A stretch of 64,000 nucleotides of DNA, from the NCBI GenBank assembly GCA_028015205.1, contig CM051521.1:87458513-87522512 (forward strand), read 5' to 3'. Every line of letters starts with the position of its first letter. The stretch's first letter is position 1. The notes beneath the pieces are model-generated. The model searched no databases, was not told the DNA's origin, and saw nothing but the letters and a program-made list of their open reading frames with translations. This document shows, in pieces, positions 35,035 through 47,073 of the stretch. Both the position numbers and the translations under genes were made by a program. This DNA comes from Mytilisepta virgata. Its lineage: Eukaryota > Mollusca > Bivalvia > Mytilida > Mytilidae.

Positions 35035-37083
35035 AAAGAGATGAGCAGCAATGAGCAGCACGGAGCAAGAGATGAGCAGCGATGAGCAAGAGAAGAGCAG
35101 TGGTGAGCAGCGATGAGCAAGAGATGAGCAGCGAAGAGCAAGAGATGAGCAGCAATGAGCATAATCCAATCCTACCTTTGGTCCTCACAGAAAACATCAT
35201 CCACAGATGAAAAGAGCGGGATAAGAGGAGATAATCCAATAGTGTACTTCTTATACTCTCGGACTTCGACATAACAGTGAGAGTATCAGACCCTAGAGAC
35301 CGATGAAAGATCCAGAGACGACCGAGAAGTGCGGGGAAAGGGTGGATCAAGAGATGAACAGCGATGACGAACAGTGACAAGCAGCAGGAGCAAAATGAGC
35401 ACGCGAGTAAGGTCCTGAGTAGCGATGAGCAGCACGGAGCAAGAGATGAGCAGCAATGAGCAGCGATGAGCAAGAGAAGAGCAGCAATGAGCAGCGATGA
35501 GCAAGAGAAGAGCAGCAATGAGCAGCGATGAGCAAGAGATGAGCAGCGATGAGCAAGAGATGAGCAGCAATGAGCAGCGATGAGCAAGAGATGAGCAGCA
35601 ATGAGCAGTGATGAGCAGCGATGAGCAAGAGAAGAGCAGCGATGAGCAGCACGGAGCAAGAGAAGAGCAGCGAGGAGCGGGATGGAGCAAGAGAAGAGAA
35701 ACGAAGTGCATCATAGAAATGGACCGCCGTTGCTAAGGCGGTTGCTAAGGACACCCCTCCATTGATCTATTGGTGACAGCATCACTTGCAGGTAAGGGGG
35801 CATAATCCAATCCTACCTTTGGTCCTCACAGAAAACATCACCCGCAGATGAAAAGAGCGGGATAAGGGGAGATAATCCAATAGTGTACTTCGTATACTCT
35901 CGGACTTCGACATAACAGTGAGAGTATCAGGCCGTAGAGACCGATGAAAGATCCAGAGACGACCGAGAAGTGCGGGAAAAGGGTGGATCAAGAGATGAAC
36001 AGCGATGACGAACAGTGACAAGCAGCAGGAGCGAAATGAGCACGCGAGTAAGGTCCTGAGTAGCGATGAGCAGCACGGAGCAAGAGATGAGCAGCAATGA
36101 GCAGCGATGAGCAAGAGAAGAGCAGCAATGAGCAGCGATGAGCAAGAGAAGAGCAGCAATGAGTAGCGATGAGCAAGAGATGAGCAGCAATGAGCAGCGA
36201 TGAGCAAGAGATGAGCAGCAATGAGCAGTGATGAGCAGCACGGAGCAAGAGAAGAGCAGCGAGGAGCGGGATGGAGCAAGAGAAGAGAAACGAAGTGCAT
36301 CATAGAAATGGACCGCCGTTGCTAAGGCGGTTGCTAAGGACACCCCTCCATTGGTGACAGCATTACTTGCAGGTAAGGGGAAATAATCCAATCCTACCTT
36401 TGGTCCTCACAGAAAACATCAAGCGAGGAGCGGGATGGAGCAAGAGAAGAGAAACGAAGTGCATCATAGAAATGGACCGCCGTTGCTAAGGCGGTTGCTA
36501 AGGACACCCCTCCATTGGTGACAGCATTACTTGCAGGTAAGAGGAAATAATCCAATCCTAGCTTTGGTCCTCACAGAAAACATCACCCGCAGATGAAAAG
36601 AGCGGGATAAGGGGAGATAATCCAATAGTGTATTTCGTATACTCTCGGACTTCGACATAACAGTGAGGGTATCAGACCGATGAAAGATCCAGAGAAGACC
36701 GAGAAGTGCGGGAAAAGGGAGATAATTCAATCTGGTCAAGCATGGCACATCCTGGTCCGTGACTTACGTCACTTCCGTAAACAAATTATGGGGAAAAGCC
36801 ATAACTTCCGGTTGCGCATGCGCGAAAACCACTTCCGGGTACTTCCGGTTCCGCAGACCACACATCCGGGTCCTAGCACGTGACTTACGTCACTTCCATA
36901 AATAAATGGCGCGAAAATCCACAACTTCCAGTTGCGCATGCGCGCAAACCACTTCCGGGTACTTCCGGTTCCGGTCACGTGACTCCCGGTTCCGGTGACG
37001 TAACTTCCGGCACCACCACAGCACCACAGCACCACCACCACCCCACCACCACAAATCCGACCTGAACTGTGCGCATATACTAC
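35035..37083. repeat. Right inverted arm of foldback element
   Basis: Reverse complement of the left arm: GATGAGCAGCAATGAGCAGC minisatellite blocks, unit junctions with GGACACCCCTCCATTG at about 35750, 36345 and 36505, then GAAGTGCGGGAAAAGGGAGA and the motif-rich terminal part. It differs by a ~135-bp duplication near 36800-36940 and by a short partial unit at 36420-36530. ORFs in all frames are repeat translations. Confidence 0.8.
36755..37020. promoter_or_regulatory. ETS / CRE / NRF1-like motif cluster, right end
   Basis: Mirror of the left cluster, partly duplicated: GTGACTTACGTCACTTCC twice, TGCGCATGCGCG twice (about 36813 and 36932), CACTTCCGGGTACTTCCGG twice and GGTGACGTAACTTCCGG. Confidence 0.5.
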
Positions 37084-37549
37084 GAACAGAGTTATTTTAA
37101 GTATCTAATTTTTATTTCAAAACCATCAGGTAAGTCAATATAATTGTAATATTTCTGATCTATGGTTTAAATAAGTTGTCCGGCAAAAATTAAAACAATA
37201 AATGTCTAATAAGTTTAATAAAGAAGAAAAGCGGTCAGAATAAATTAGTCTTGAAAAGTTATATATTGTAAACTACTGCTGCTGTGGTCGTAAAAGTGAC
37301 TTTGCTAAGTTCAGTGTACAATTGGAGCCAGAAAATAATATACGTGTATTAGAAAAATGAAATAACCGTTTGTCATGTTGGTTTTAAAATTAAATTCAAA
37401 AATTAGTAAATTAATTCTGATCTTAAGCGGCCATATCATCTTGTTTAGTAATGTAATATAATTTTGATAAATACATAATAGCGGTTCTTTATACTGTTCT
37501 GTATACTGAACAACAAAATATTATGAAATGATTCCCCATGAAATGCATT

Positions 37550-37880
37550 TAACGATAAGGACGAAGCGTCAATGAGACAACATCGTTTTGTATTAAACGC
37601 GGATAAAGATTGATCATATCTAGGGTTTGTTTATCCTTCAACAAGGACAATAACTTCCTCAACCCCAATAACTTCTCAATCAGAAAAACACTATATGGCC
37701 CCGAAAGAACAGTGTCAAAATTTTTAATTTTACATAAATAATAATAAAAATGACTCGCCAAGATCAACCGCAGACCCAAATAAACATATTACAAGTTTTG
37801 TTAGATGTTATTGCATTTTGATGTGGGAGCAATCGTATCACGGAATACATGTATCAATGTCACGAAGAGTATTATTACAT
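37550..37880 (+). repeat. GCGTCAATGAGACAACATC repeat, right copy
   Basis: Matches 29090-29280 (GCGTCAATGAGACAACATC, AAGTTTTGTTAGATGTTAT, ATCAATGTCACGAAGAG) with an extra segment holding CCTCAACCCCAATAACTTCT. The short minus-strand ORF here has no recognisable domain. Confidence 0.65.
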
Positions 37881-38299
37881 GTACATTTCGAACTTTTAGA
37901 TGTACTAGGAAACTACCCGCGCAAGCACGGGTATCCGAAAAAGATTGAATAGCTTTTCTGAGATCCCTTCAACTGGAAATTTAACCATTTTCGTACGTTG
38001 AGATTTTTCTGTCTTATACACACACAGCGATGTATCAAAATTATATGTTATCATGTTTTATATATCTATCGATTCAATTAGAGAGTAAGATCGTCATCTA
38101 AATGGTTAATTCCAGCACTTAAAGAAACTTATCGACCTAGACGCGTGAAATTTTCAGACAACACATTCATGCTCAATCAGTTAAATTCTGATTTGAATTG
38201 TGTCTATTGCAGTTGTAACGTGATGACAAAAACGAGCCTTTAATTTTGGGATAGTATAGATATAAAAACAGTGCGTTTCAAACTAGTCCATATTTTTTA

Positions 38300-39830
38300 G
38301 CTCACCTGACCCAAAGGGTCAATTGAGCTATTCTCATCACTTGGCGTCCGTCGTCGTCCGTTAACTTTTACAAAAATCTTCTCCTCTGAAACTACTGGGC
38401 CAAATGGAACTAAACGTGGGCACAAGCATCATTACGGTATCTAGTTTAAAAAATATGTCCGATGACCCCACCTGCCAACCAACATGGCCGACATGGCAAA
38501 AAATAAAACATAGGGGTAAACTCCAGTTTTTGTTTTATATCTAAAAAAAGTAAAGCAGTGGTAAAAATGTTCATCAGGTCAAGATCTACCTGGCATGAAA
38601 TTTTCAGACGAATCGGTCAACCCTTTGTTGGGTTATTGCCCCTGAATTGTTAATTTTAAGGAAATTTACAGTTTTAGGTTATTATCTTGAATATGTTATA
38701 TATAAAGACAAACTGTAAACAGCAAAAATGTTCATCAAAGTAAGATCTACAACACCTGAGTCTACCCCGGTTTTATGGTGGGGTCCATGTTGTTCATGTT
38801 TTTGGTTTTTTAGTTGTAGTGCAGGTATTGTTTTGTTCTTGTCTTCGTTGTTCTCCGGAGTTTGTCAGTTGTTGCGATTTTTCTCTCCTTTGAGTGTCCC
38901 TTTGGTATTTCTTGACTTTACTACAAATAAGTCAACATAACCAAAATCATTGATTGACCCCTTATAAGAGATTTTGCCCTTTAAAGACTGCGTCCGGCGT
39001 AAACTTTCATTTAAAGATCTTCTCCTCTTAAATCACTAGGCCAATTGGGACCAAACTTTGGTGGAATGATCGTAAGGTGGCCCCCTTCAAAAGTTAAGTC
39101 CGGCATCCTCGACTTCCAACCGACATCGCTGCTGTTACTAAAAATAGAAAAAAGGGGGTGGTGAATTTCAAAAATCTTCTTTTATGAAACTACATGGCCA
39201 ATTGGAACTAAACTTGACAGTAATGGTCCTTAGGAGATTCTCTTTCAGAATTATGTCCGATGACCCGGACTGTCAACCAAGTTGGCCGCCACAGCCGAAC
39301 TTAGTTTAACATAGTACCCTATTGGAAAATTCATTGAGAAATCTTCTTGCCTGAAACCACTTGACCAATTGGAACTAAATATGGCAGCATAAGTGCTTAG
39401 ATGGTCCTCTTTTAGAATTATGTCCGATTTCGATGGATCAAGATGGCCGCCACAGCCGAAATTAGTTTAACATATGACCCTATGGGAAATTCACTCAAAA
39501 TATTCTCGTCTGAAACTGTTGAGCCTATTAGAACTAAACTTGGCAGCATTAATGCTTAGATGGTCCTCTTTCAGAATTATGTCCGATCATCCGGATTGTC
39601 AACCATTGTCGCCACAGCCGAACTTAGTTAATATAGGACCCTATAGGAAAATTCATTTACAAATCTTCTTGTCCTTAATCACTTAGCCAGTTGGAACAAG
39701 ACTTAGCAGTAATGGTCATTAGATGGTTCTCTTTTAGAAATATGTCCATTGACCTGGACTGTCAACCAAGATGGCTGCCACAGCCGAACCTTGTTTAACA
39801 TAGAACCCTATAGAAAAACAAGCTAAATTG
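38300..39830 (+). repeat. TAGCTCACCTG family tandem repeat (plus orientation)
   Basis: Starts TAGCTCACCTGACCCAAAGG, GGCGTCCGTCGTCGTCCG, then repeats of CCAATTGGAACTAAACTTGG, TCAGAATTATGTCCGATGAC, CCGCCACAGCCGAACTTAGT. Reverse complement of the 24.36-25.55 kb family. A piece of another repeat (38745-38930, CCCCGGTTTTATGGTGGGGT) interrupts it. Confidence 0.75.
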
Positions 39831-40002
39831 ACTGCAACACTTACATTTTTAGTCCTACTCAAGGTGAAAGTTAATTCCAGCTGAGCGATGCAGGCTCTAG
39901 AGAGCATGTAGTTATATTGCACAGTCAAGTGATATTGTACGGTGAACTATTTTTAGAAACAGGTGATTTCCAATTTATGCTCTTTAAAGTGAAATGTTAT
40001 AA

Positions 40003-40150
40003 AACAATTATAGCACTTCACTATCGTGCAATATGATGTTTTATGGACCACTCAAAGCAATATTGCCCGCGGTCGTTTGCCTTGAGCAATATTGCCATTC
40101 AGTGGTGCATAAAACATTATATTGCCCTCAGTAAAGTACCATAATTGTTT
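40003..40150. repeat. Hairpin MITE
   Basis: Arms 40003-40067 and 40081-40150: AAACAATTATAGCACTTCAC pairs with CAGTAAAGTACCATAATTGT, and GCAATATGATGTTTTATG with CATAAAACATTATATTGC, with further CAATATTGC pairing inward. Confidence 0.65.
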
Positions 40151-40554
40151 AATATTGTTCAATTTTGATAGTCGTCATATGCAAATTAAGTGGTTCTCCG
40201 GGCCTCAAATGATAATAATAAAAGTTGAAAACAAATTCAAATATGCCAAAACGGCCGAAAGGGTAAAGCAAAATCCAACTAAGGACAGACCTAGGTTTGA
40301 CAGTGTATACTATATAGAAACACGATACATAACATACAAAATGAGTGAGTAGCTTTAATTCGCAATTTTCAAAATTTGCCTCTTTGCGTCTCAGCTTTTG
40401 AACATCAAAATTCTGTTACCTTATTGCACAACTACATAGAGTGTGTGACAACACTGTAAGAAATGAAATAGGAAAAGAAGAGGCTTATTTCGTGAAGAAC
40501 CACTCTGATTCAGACAAAAATTATTCTGAAGATGAAAATACAAGTATGTTAAAC

Positions 40555-40790
40555 AAAAAGAAACTAGCCGAATCCTTTAATTTCACTTTTCGTTATATAG
40601 ATGTCGTGTTGTCGTTAAATAACGACAAATTCCAAGATTTCCCACATCTCATCTACCCCAGTTAGCTTGAAATTAAGCATACTACAGATACATTGAAGTC
40701 CGCCTCATATTTGGATTTGTTTCTTGAAATAGACAAATTGGAACATTTGAAGACAAAACTTTATGACAAACGTGATGACTTTCCCCTTGT
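40555..40790 (+). pseudogene. Reverse-transcriptase relic (YIDD-type palm segment)
   Basis: Frame reads KKKLAESFNFTFRYIDVV, LSLNNDKFQDFPHLIYPS, TAG stop at 40663, then LEIKHTTDTLKSASYLDL, FLEIDKLEHLKTKLYDKRDD. I recall FRYIDDVLSLNN..LIYPxELEIKxTTDT as motif C and following region of a Penelope-like or related RT; here the second Asp of YIDD is Val. A downstream GGAGCACCTGAATTCACTCC segment (40885-41000) is the 3' part I associate with the same mussel repeat. Dead copy, plus strand. Confidence 0.65.
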
Positions 40791-41079
40791 CGTAACATAT
40801 CATGAACCCCCACCGATTTGTGACTACAACTGGACCGAGCTTTGTTGAACTTCATGGCGGGTGCATGATACAGAGCAGGAACTGCTTACCCTTCCGGAGC
40901 ACCTGAATTCACTCCTGGTTTTTATATGGGTTCGTGTTGTTCAATTTATTTTTAGTTTTCAGTGTTTGTTTGTTGTGCTTGTGATTGTCGACTTGTATTC
41001 CCAGGTTTGTCTATCTAATAGATTTTTTTTTGCTCCTTAGGTATATTTGTACTCTTTATACATAAACTGAAAATTAAAG

Positions 41080-42130
41080 ATGGATAAAGGTCACAAACTT
41101 AAATTCATAATCTTCAAAATTCCACACCTGTGGGTCTAACGTTTTGAAAATTAAAATTGTAATACCCTTTGCGAATTGCATACAGTGTATATAAATGAAA
41201 GACAAGTTTTGGTGACAAGGAAAGTGTGACGGACGGACAGACGTGGCCGGTAATAATATCCCCGAACTTTCTTCCAAAGTACGCAGATAACTATTAGTTT
41301 TGAAAAACAAAACATTCTTCACTTGTTCTTTTTGAACGGTTTGTCTTGGATTTTGCAATTACAATGTACATTGAGGTATGTAAAATAACAAAATAGGAAT
41401 ACGTTGATCTACAAAATCATTTCACATGCAATCCAGTAACAGACTGTTAGAAGCGTTCTTATTTGGAAACAAATTCATACAGATATCCCTGAATGTATGG
41501 CACAGATCTAATATTTTCATAACATTTTTATTACTAATGACCTCTTATATTTATTTAAAGACTCTTGTGTGACATAACTCACATTTTAATGTTTATCTTT
41601 GTCCCTCTCATGCAACGCGAAAATATATTTCGGAATCATTATCCCCGCACTTTTGTAGAAAGTTCGGGGATATTTTTATTGCTCCGTCTGTCTATCCTTC
41701 CGTAAGCTTTGACCTATTATAAATACCTTTTTTCATCTTTAACTTTGTGCATTTCATTCCCATACAAGATTGTCATACACAGTCACTGTGGTAGAATTTA
41801 GAAACTTCTATACAGTATTGTCATACAAAATAGGTATATGTGAAATAAGGTATTAGAATCTTGATTTTTAAAACTTAAGGCCCACACGGATCAAATTTTG
41901 AAATTGAGAATTCAAGCTTATGACCCTTTTTCATTTTTTATTTTTTTGCATTTTATTTCTATGTATACACTATTGTCATACATTGTCTAGAGGCACAGTA
42001 AGGTTTTAGAATTTGGATATTTAAAAATTGAGGTTGATGGTTAAACCTATGATTGTGATAGTGATGCAGTATTTGATATACCAGTGATGAAACATGTGGG
42101 GGAGTGGGGATATTTGTCGTTTCGACTGCC
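41080..42130. repeat. Two opposed fragments of a CCCCGAACTTTC repeat
   Basis: The first (41080-41290, minus) holds CCCCGAACTTTCTTCCAAAG and GACGGACGGACAGACG. The second (41640-42130, plus) begins CCCCGCACTTTTGTAGAAAG, a short stem-loop with TTCGGGG, and GCTCCGTCTGTCTATCC. The minus ORF at 41074-41358 is part of the repeat. Confidence 0.55.
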
Positions 42131-42697
42131 TCCATCTACTTTGGGAATTGTTAGTCCTCGAAATAATGATGTACATATTCAGAATTTGGAAAAATTATAA
42201 CTCAAGATTTGAAACCAAGTGTCTGTAAGGTTTGAGCTTTTCGCTCATTACTGATAAAAAATGCACTTTATTGCTGGCTTGTGGTATTATGTACCATCGT
42301 AGCCGCATATCCATCAAGCTAATAAGCTTTCCATGTTTAAAATGTTTTATTTGTTTTTAATCAGTTTTGGAGTTGGCAACGGTTTTGTAAATGTCCACTA
42401 CAAACAAATTCCTTTTGTCAAGTTTTTTTGAAAGTATCATGATACAGACTTGTGGTTTTCGTTCTTACGTTAGATCGTGTGTGGTCATGTAAAAAGCCGA
42501 TGCAATAATACAATAACGATCAAAATCAAACAGATCCAAATCTGATCAGACTCTGAACATCGTAAGTGTGTGGCATATAGGTATTCGTTTATATACTTAT
42601 TCATGCAAACATTGTAATATTACACATGTAGCTAAATTTATATATACATTATACCCCATTAGCCTAATGTTGTTTTTTTTCATGAAGTTCTGAAATT

Positions 42698-43316
42698 TTA
42701 GTTTTGATCAGTTTTTCTGTTATATCCTGTTTCTGTTGAATCGAGAATAAAATACACACCAGAGGATTCAGGTGTATTCATTAAATCCCTAATTTCATGT
42801 TTCCTTCCAAAATAATCATTAGATTGTTTGGTATTATTCCAATTAGAGTTGACATTCGTTGATGAGCTAATGTCATCGTGAGAATTACAATCTTTCGACT
42901 CCATATCACGAGTTCGATTGAAACATGTTTCGGTTGGGTCCAATATAGCATAGTCAGTTTCTATAATGCTCTCAGCATTCCGGTTTCCTGTGCGATTTGT
43001 TTCGTTTTCACCCTTTGTTTCTTTGCCATTGTCTTTGTTTCCAATTAGTACATTATTGTCAGACGGCTCTCTACAGTCGAATCTACCCAACCCTGCTGCG
43101 GTTCTAACCTCCACTCCGACATATCTATCGTTATCCTGATCGAGTTCATTTTGATGGTTTCCTGCTGTTAAGTCATTAATATAGTGATAAATCTGCAAAT
43201 CTTCGTATTCCGATGGTGATGGCAAGGATGACTGGGTTTCTAGTAAAGCACAAATCTGACTTTCTAGTCGCACTGGAGTAGGACGTCTCTTGGTATGCTT
43301 TTGTGTCCTTCTGTAC
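42698..43316 (-). CDS. Gene B exon 7: cytoplasmic tail and stop
   Basis: Starts after TTTTAAAAG in phase 2, restoring KG-YRRTQKHTKRRPTP, and runs to TGA at 42698. Residues 325-530: basic stop-transfer, then polar and low-complexity with eight tyrosines. SPSEYEDL (Tyr362) fits the ITIM consensus S-x-Y-x-x-L, and QIYHYI (Tyr368, Tyr370) is next to it. DRYVGV (Tyr390), TDYAILDPTETCFNR (Tyr447) and GVYFILDSTETGYNR (Tyr513, Tyr523) follow; the last two are an internal duplication. Signalling is inferred. The same frame stays open 5' of this exon (to 43534), but that is intron. Confidence 0.88.
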
Positions 43317-43718
43317 CTTTTAAAACCCAAAATATGAGAGAACATAAATAAAAAATCATAAATGATACAATCATGTATACGACACACGATAAACACGATA
43401 AACAACAACACAATCCGACATAACCAATATATGTTATAAAATTTACCACAAATCACAAACTCAAAAGAAAATGGAAAATTAGGATAATCAGACTCGCTAC
43501 AAACATGTACACATACCAGTGGTAGGGTACTCATTGAGTATCCAAACCTTCCATAGACCCTCTAGTGTACATAAAACCACATGAAGCCCAGTTTTGTACC
43601 CTAACAATTGATTTTTCTTTATTACAAAGATGTAAACCAAGAGACTTTCTTTCTTGCTCTCTTATCATTATATGTAATAGAATTTAAAAGTTTATATATC
43701 CTGCAAAAATTAGATTAC

Positions 43719-43794
43719 CCCTTAACTAAACATAGTACTACACATAAAAGTAATACAGCAATCGCTATTCCAATGGCAATACCAATAACTGTAC
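43719..43794 (-). CDS. Gene B exon 6: transmembrane helix
   Basis: 76 nt, phase 1 in (TTGTAG) and phase 2 out (AAGGG|GTAATC). Encodes GTVIGIAIGIAIAVLLLC then VVLCLVKG, about 22 hydrophobic residues followed by Lys. Same phase pattern as gene A's transmembrane exon (341-410). The ORF visible further upstream in this frame is intron. Confidence 0.85.
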
Positions 43795-44677
43795 CTACAA
43801 TCAAAAATTGTATTTGATAGCACATGTGGAAGTGCATGAATAAATATTCTATTGATTGATATACGACCGACAAGAGATATTCTTGAAAATGATTGACACA
43901 AATTCTATTAATGCAGGTGTCAAAAATTAAAAGCAACGGAACAACCCATAAAACGTATGGGGTAATTTTAGGCTTTCCGCAAGGAGCAACGTTCAAACTT
44001 CTTGCAACATCTCTACACTATATCTATATATTTTTTTTAAAAAAACCAGAAATCTTGTGATACCGGCTGCTAGCTTAGTATTTGAATAAGCCATAAAACA
44101 AGATCTCTTTCAATTCTTGAGTTTCTTAATCTTATTTGTTGATTGGCAACAGTGGTGTGTCGGTTGATATATCTACCCGGTTATATTGTCGGAGCCATGT
44201 AGAGCTCAATACATATAGTTGGGTTTCCCACCATATTTAGATGCCCAATTCACTTTGGGAATGAGATATTGTCTGCTTGATATTAACCTCATATCCGTTG
44301 TATTGGATGATATATATTGAACGATTCAATCTATCTTAAGTTTTTTTTATTTAACGCTGAGTTTTATTTGTTTTAATTTCCCTCTTTTTTGTCTTCTTTT
44401 TTATATAAATACTTACTTCGTAGGTTAAATGTGTCAGTTTGTTGTTCCTTATTGACCCCATTGACTTCACTATTCCCTAAAGAATTGGATGAATACGCTT
44501 GACTTTTATATTGCATAACAATGACAATTTATTGCAAACAAAATTTATGCATTGCGTTTTTTTCATCTTTTCTACACAACTTATAAACTTTGATTGACAG
44601 CAAATTGATTAAATTTATCTGTTAATAATCTTCAAAATAAATCACAACTTACTTGTATGTTAACCTTTTTCACTCAC

Positions 44678-44923
44678 CTTTACAAACATACGTAATTACC
44701 ATATACTTTTTAATAAAACTAAACCTCTCAAATACTAAATTTTCCAGTGGTATAGGTGGCTTAAAACAGTATGACCCTTCATCGCATGTCATATCTGTAT
44801 GTACTTGTAAGTCTTTCTCGCAAAATCCGTAACTTTGAAATGAAACAATTTTGATGTCTCTAGACTCGGAACCCATTTTACAAGTGTTGAAAGTGATATC
44901 TGTACCCTCCGATCCTCTTGTTG
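44678..44923 (-). CDS. Gene B exon 5: degenerate SUEL-like domain
   Basis: 82 codons, phase 1 to phase 1, acceptor TTTTCATAG and donor G|GTGAGT. Reads TDITFNTCKMGSESRDIKIV, SFQSYGFCEKDL, MTCDEGSYCF, and ends KKYMVITYVCKG. The closing Y..ITYVC and the exon size equal those of gene A's first SUEL exon, but the opening CxxG motif is replaced by NTCKMG. It is probably a decayed SUEL domain next to the membrane. Sugar binding is doubtful. Confidence 0.7.
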
Positions 44924-45631
44924 CTATGAAAAGTAAAAGCAAAATTGTGTTTCTTTGTGGGGGATTCAATCTGTATATTACATCTAAATATATTGTAGTC
45001 TTATACTGTATTACACGTAATTTATTATTTATTGGACATACTTGAATCATTGAACCTAACGAGGGATTTATATAGGGACTGATAAAATAACTCAATTTAT
45101 CCGTGTTAAAAATGAAGTGGTTTGATTGTACATATCGTTGCCCTATGTAAAATATGGATATAGATAATAGTAATAATAGGTTTTAAGTGTTTTGCCGTAG
45201 TGTTTTGTATTGTTTATTTTCCCGATCTCTGCTTACGATTTTCGCTCACCGTGTGTTTTAGCGCATTTACATAAATAAAATTGGATAACATGAAACGTCA
45301 ATGATCGTCAATAATACAACACCACTTAATAAACAATATCACATCCTTTGTCTAAACTAAAATACAAAAAGATGAAAAATACATCTTGTTATTTCAAGTT
45401 ACTGTTTAAATGTAAATTGCCGAACATTTATGTCCCCATACGTCCATTTCTGTCCCCTGTTGTTATAACTTTAAATCTGTTTCTCAGTATAAAACTGTGT
45501 CCTGACTGACACCTAGCAAAAAGGTCAGGTTGAATGGAGATTTGCTCTTAACGTCTGGTAAATATGAGAATGTCTAATCGTTAGAAGTGTGACTTTAATT
45601 TGAAAAACAGCAATAACTTTTATAACATAAG

Positions 45632-45825
45632 TGTATATCGCACCCCTACTCGGATCACACTTTTAATGTTGAAGTATATGCAACACAAAATCAAACTTAT
45701 GTCACATGCTATATCAACCCTCGACCAATATCACGCCTCTGGCCAAAGGCCCCCGGGGTGATACTGGATACTCGGGTTGATATATAGTGGTATAGATTTG
45801 GCCATGTATTATTTTCTATATAATA
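45632..45825. repeat. TATATCAACCCTCGACC palindromic repeat, copy 2
   Basis: TATATCGCACCCCTACTCGG, CATGCTATATCAACCCTCGA, CCTCTGGCCAAAGGC and TACTCGGGTTGATATA match 22262-22490. In gene B intron 4. Confidence 0.75.
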
Positions 45826-46162
45826 ATATGCATACATTAAACAAGAAACTTTACGACACATATATAGATACTCACATAGGTAAAATATATGTAAAGGTAT
45901 GCTCACTGTCGAAAATTAGTTAAAATAAGGTATAAATCCTGTAGAAGCGGAAATGTAAAGACAAAAACAATTTCAGGACAGTAATGCACGAAGGGATATT
46001 CCAATTTTAAAATTGTAGAGCAAAATTTGGAATAATTATTTTCTCGCTATGCTAATAGCGACGTCTCTTTGGGATTTTTGTGCACCAGAATAGGCATTTA
46101 TCAGTTGTAGCTTAAACAAATTAAGAGATAAATTTAATTTTGAAATGTTAACAGAAAACAAC

Positions 46163-46316
46163 CTGTTTTCGTTTTATACACCGAGGCTCTCCGGCTGCCT
46201 CCACACTTTTCATCTATGTTCCCTGCACATGGTGTATCACATTGTACCTTTCTTTTTTCTACGTACTTTCCGTTGTTCAGTTTTGCACCATCCCCGCAAT
46301 AACATTCATTTCCATT
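46163..46316 (-). CDS. Gene B exon 4: WSC domain, second half
   Basis: Phase 0 in (TTACTAG|AAT), phase 1 out (ACAG|GTTGTT). Encodes NGNECYCGDGAKLNN, QCDTPCAGNIDEKCGG and SRRASVYKTK. CYCG, C...C.GN..E.CGG and SVY are the hallmark C-terminal half of WSC, a carbohydrate-binding domain of yeast stress sensors and animal polycystin-1 and Kremen. The exon lies in no long ORF; it was found from the motif. Key residues: C171, C173, C192, C196, C204 and the GG at 205-206. Confidence 0.85.
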
Positions 46317-47073
46317 CTAGTAATTTAAAAATAGAATCACATGAGAACGTACACCTCACAAAATTATATTAGGGAGTAAATATTATATTTTATTTTTTGT
46401 CAGAAAGAAAGTGTTTTAGATAGTTAAAATTTGTTCCCCTTATTTGCAAAGGCATCGAAAACTTTTTTCTCAAATTATAACACTATTTGGTTCCGTTATA
46501 CTATGTATTCATCTTTCAACAAAGATAAATTAGAAAGCATTCAGTGTCTGGTAAGCATCATCAAATCAAGCCAACATTATTGGGGAAGTAGCATTTGGGA
46601 AAATAAAGGTATGCACCTTGAAAAACTACGTCAAGTCAGCGGTTATAAATACCTAAGAGACAGTACAGCGGGAAAGGTCCGTCAATTCGAAATCCAATGG
46701 AAAAAATTGTAAAGGTGATAATTTTATCCCCCTCGGACTTTTATATTTGTTTTTTTGTATTAAAGGGATAAATTATCTGGAGAATTATTATGATGATTAC
46801 CAAAAAGAAAAATTTAAACAGTATCTGTTATTTTTTAACATATAGATGAAGGCACCGAATTATTTTCTTACTTATATAAATATACATCCAACTTAGATTA
46901 AATTATTATAATGATATACATTGATATATATATATTGGTTTCATTGGCGATTAATCATAGAGTATGAACCAAATATGTTACTTTCATTGAAAGGCCCAAA
47001 AAATATATGGTAATCAGAGACTGTTATATGAAATCAAGTGTGGTCCTAATTTCAATTTGACTTTCAGACAAAC

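Larger units (their letters stand above)
30112..37083. mobile_element. ~7-kb foldback-type element with long inverted arms and probable 8-bp TSD
   Basis: The first bases, GTAGTATATGCGCACAG, are repeated inverted at 37067-37083. The arms stay complementary for roughly 2 kb (30112 to ~32050 against ~35035 to 37083), apart from unit gains and losses. Direct flanks are GAACAGAA (30104-30111) and GAACAGAG (37084-37091), 7 of 8 identical. The arms hold TTCAGGTCGGATTTGTGG, a GGT-rich run, promoter-like motifs and nested minisatellites. The core (32.66-34.73 kb) has minus-strand zinc-finger ORFs and a 121-bp tandem repeat. Long TIRs with internal tandem repeats resemble Foldback/Galileo-type DNA transposons; no transposase was recognised, so the superfamily is open. 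Confidence 0.75.

Noticed and set aside
43264..43996. Upstream extensions of the gene B tail and TM frames
   Set aside because: Phase-matched splice sites at 43316 and 43794 give a consistent protein; the extensions are intronic.
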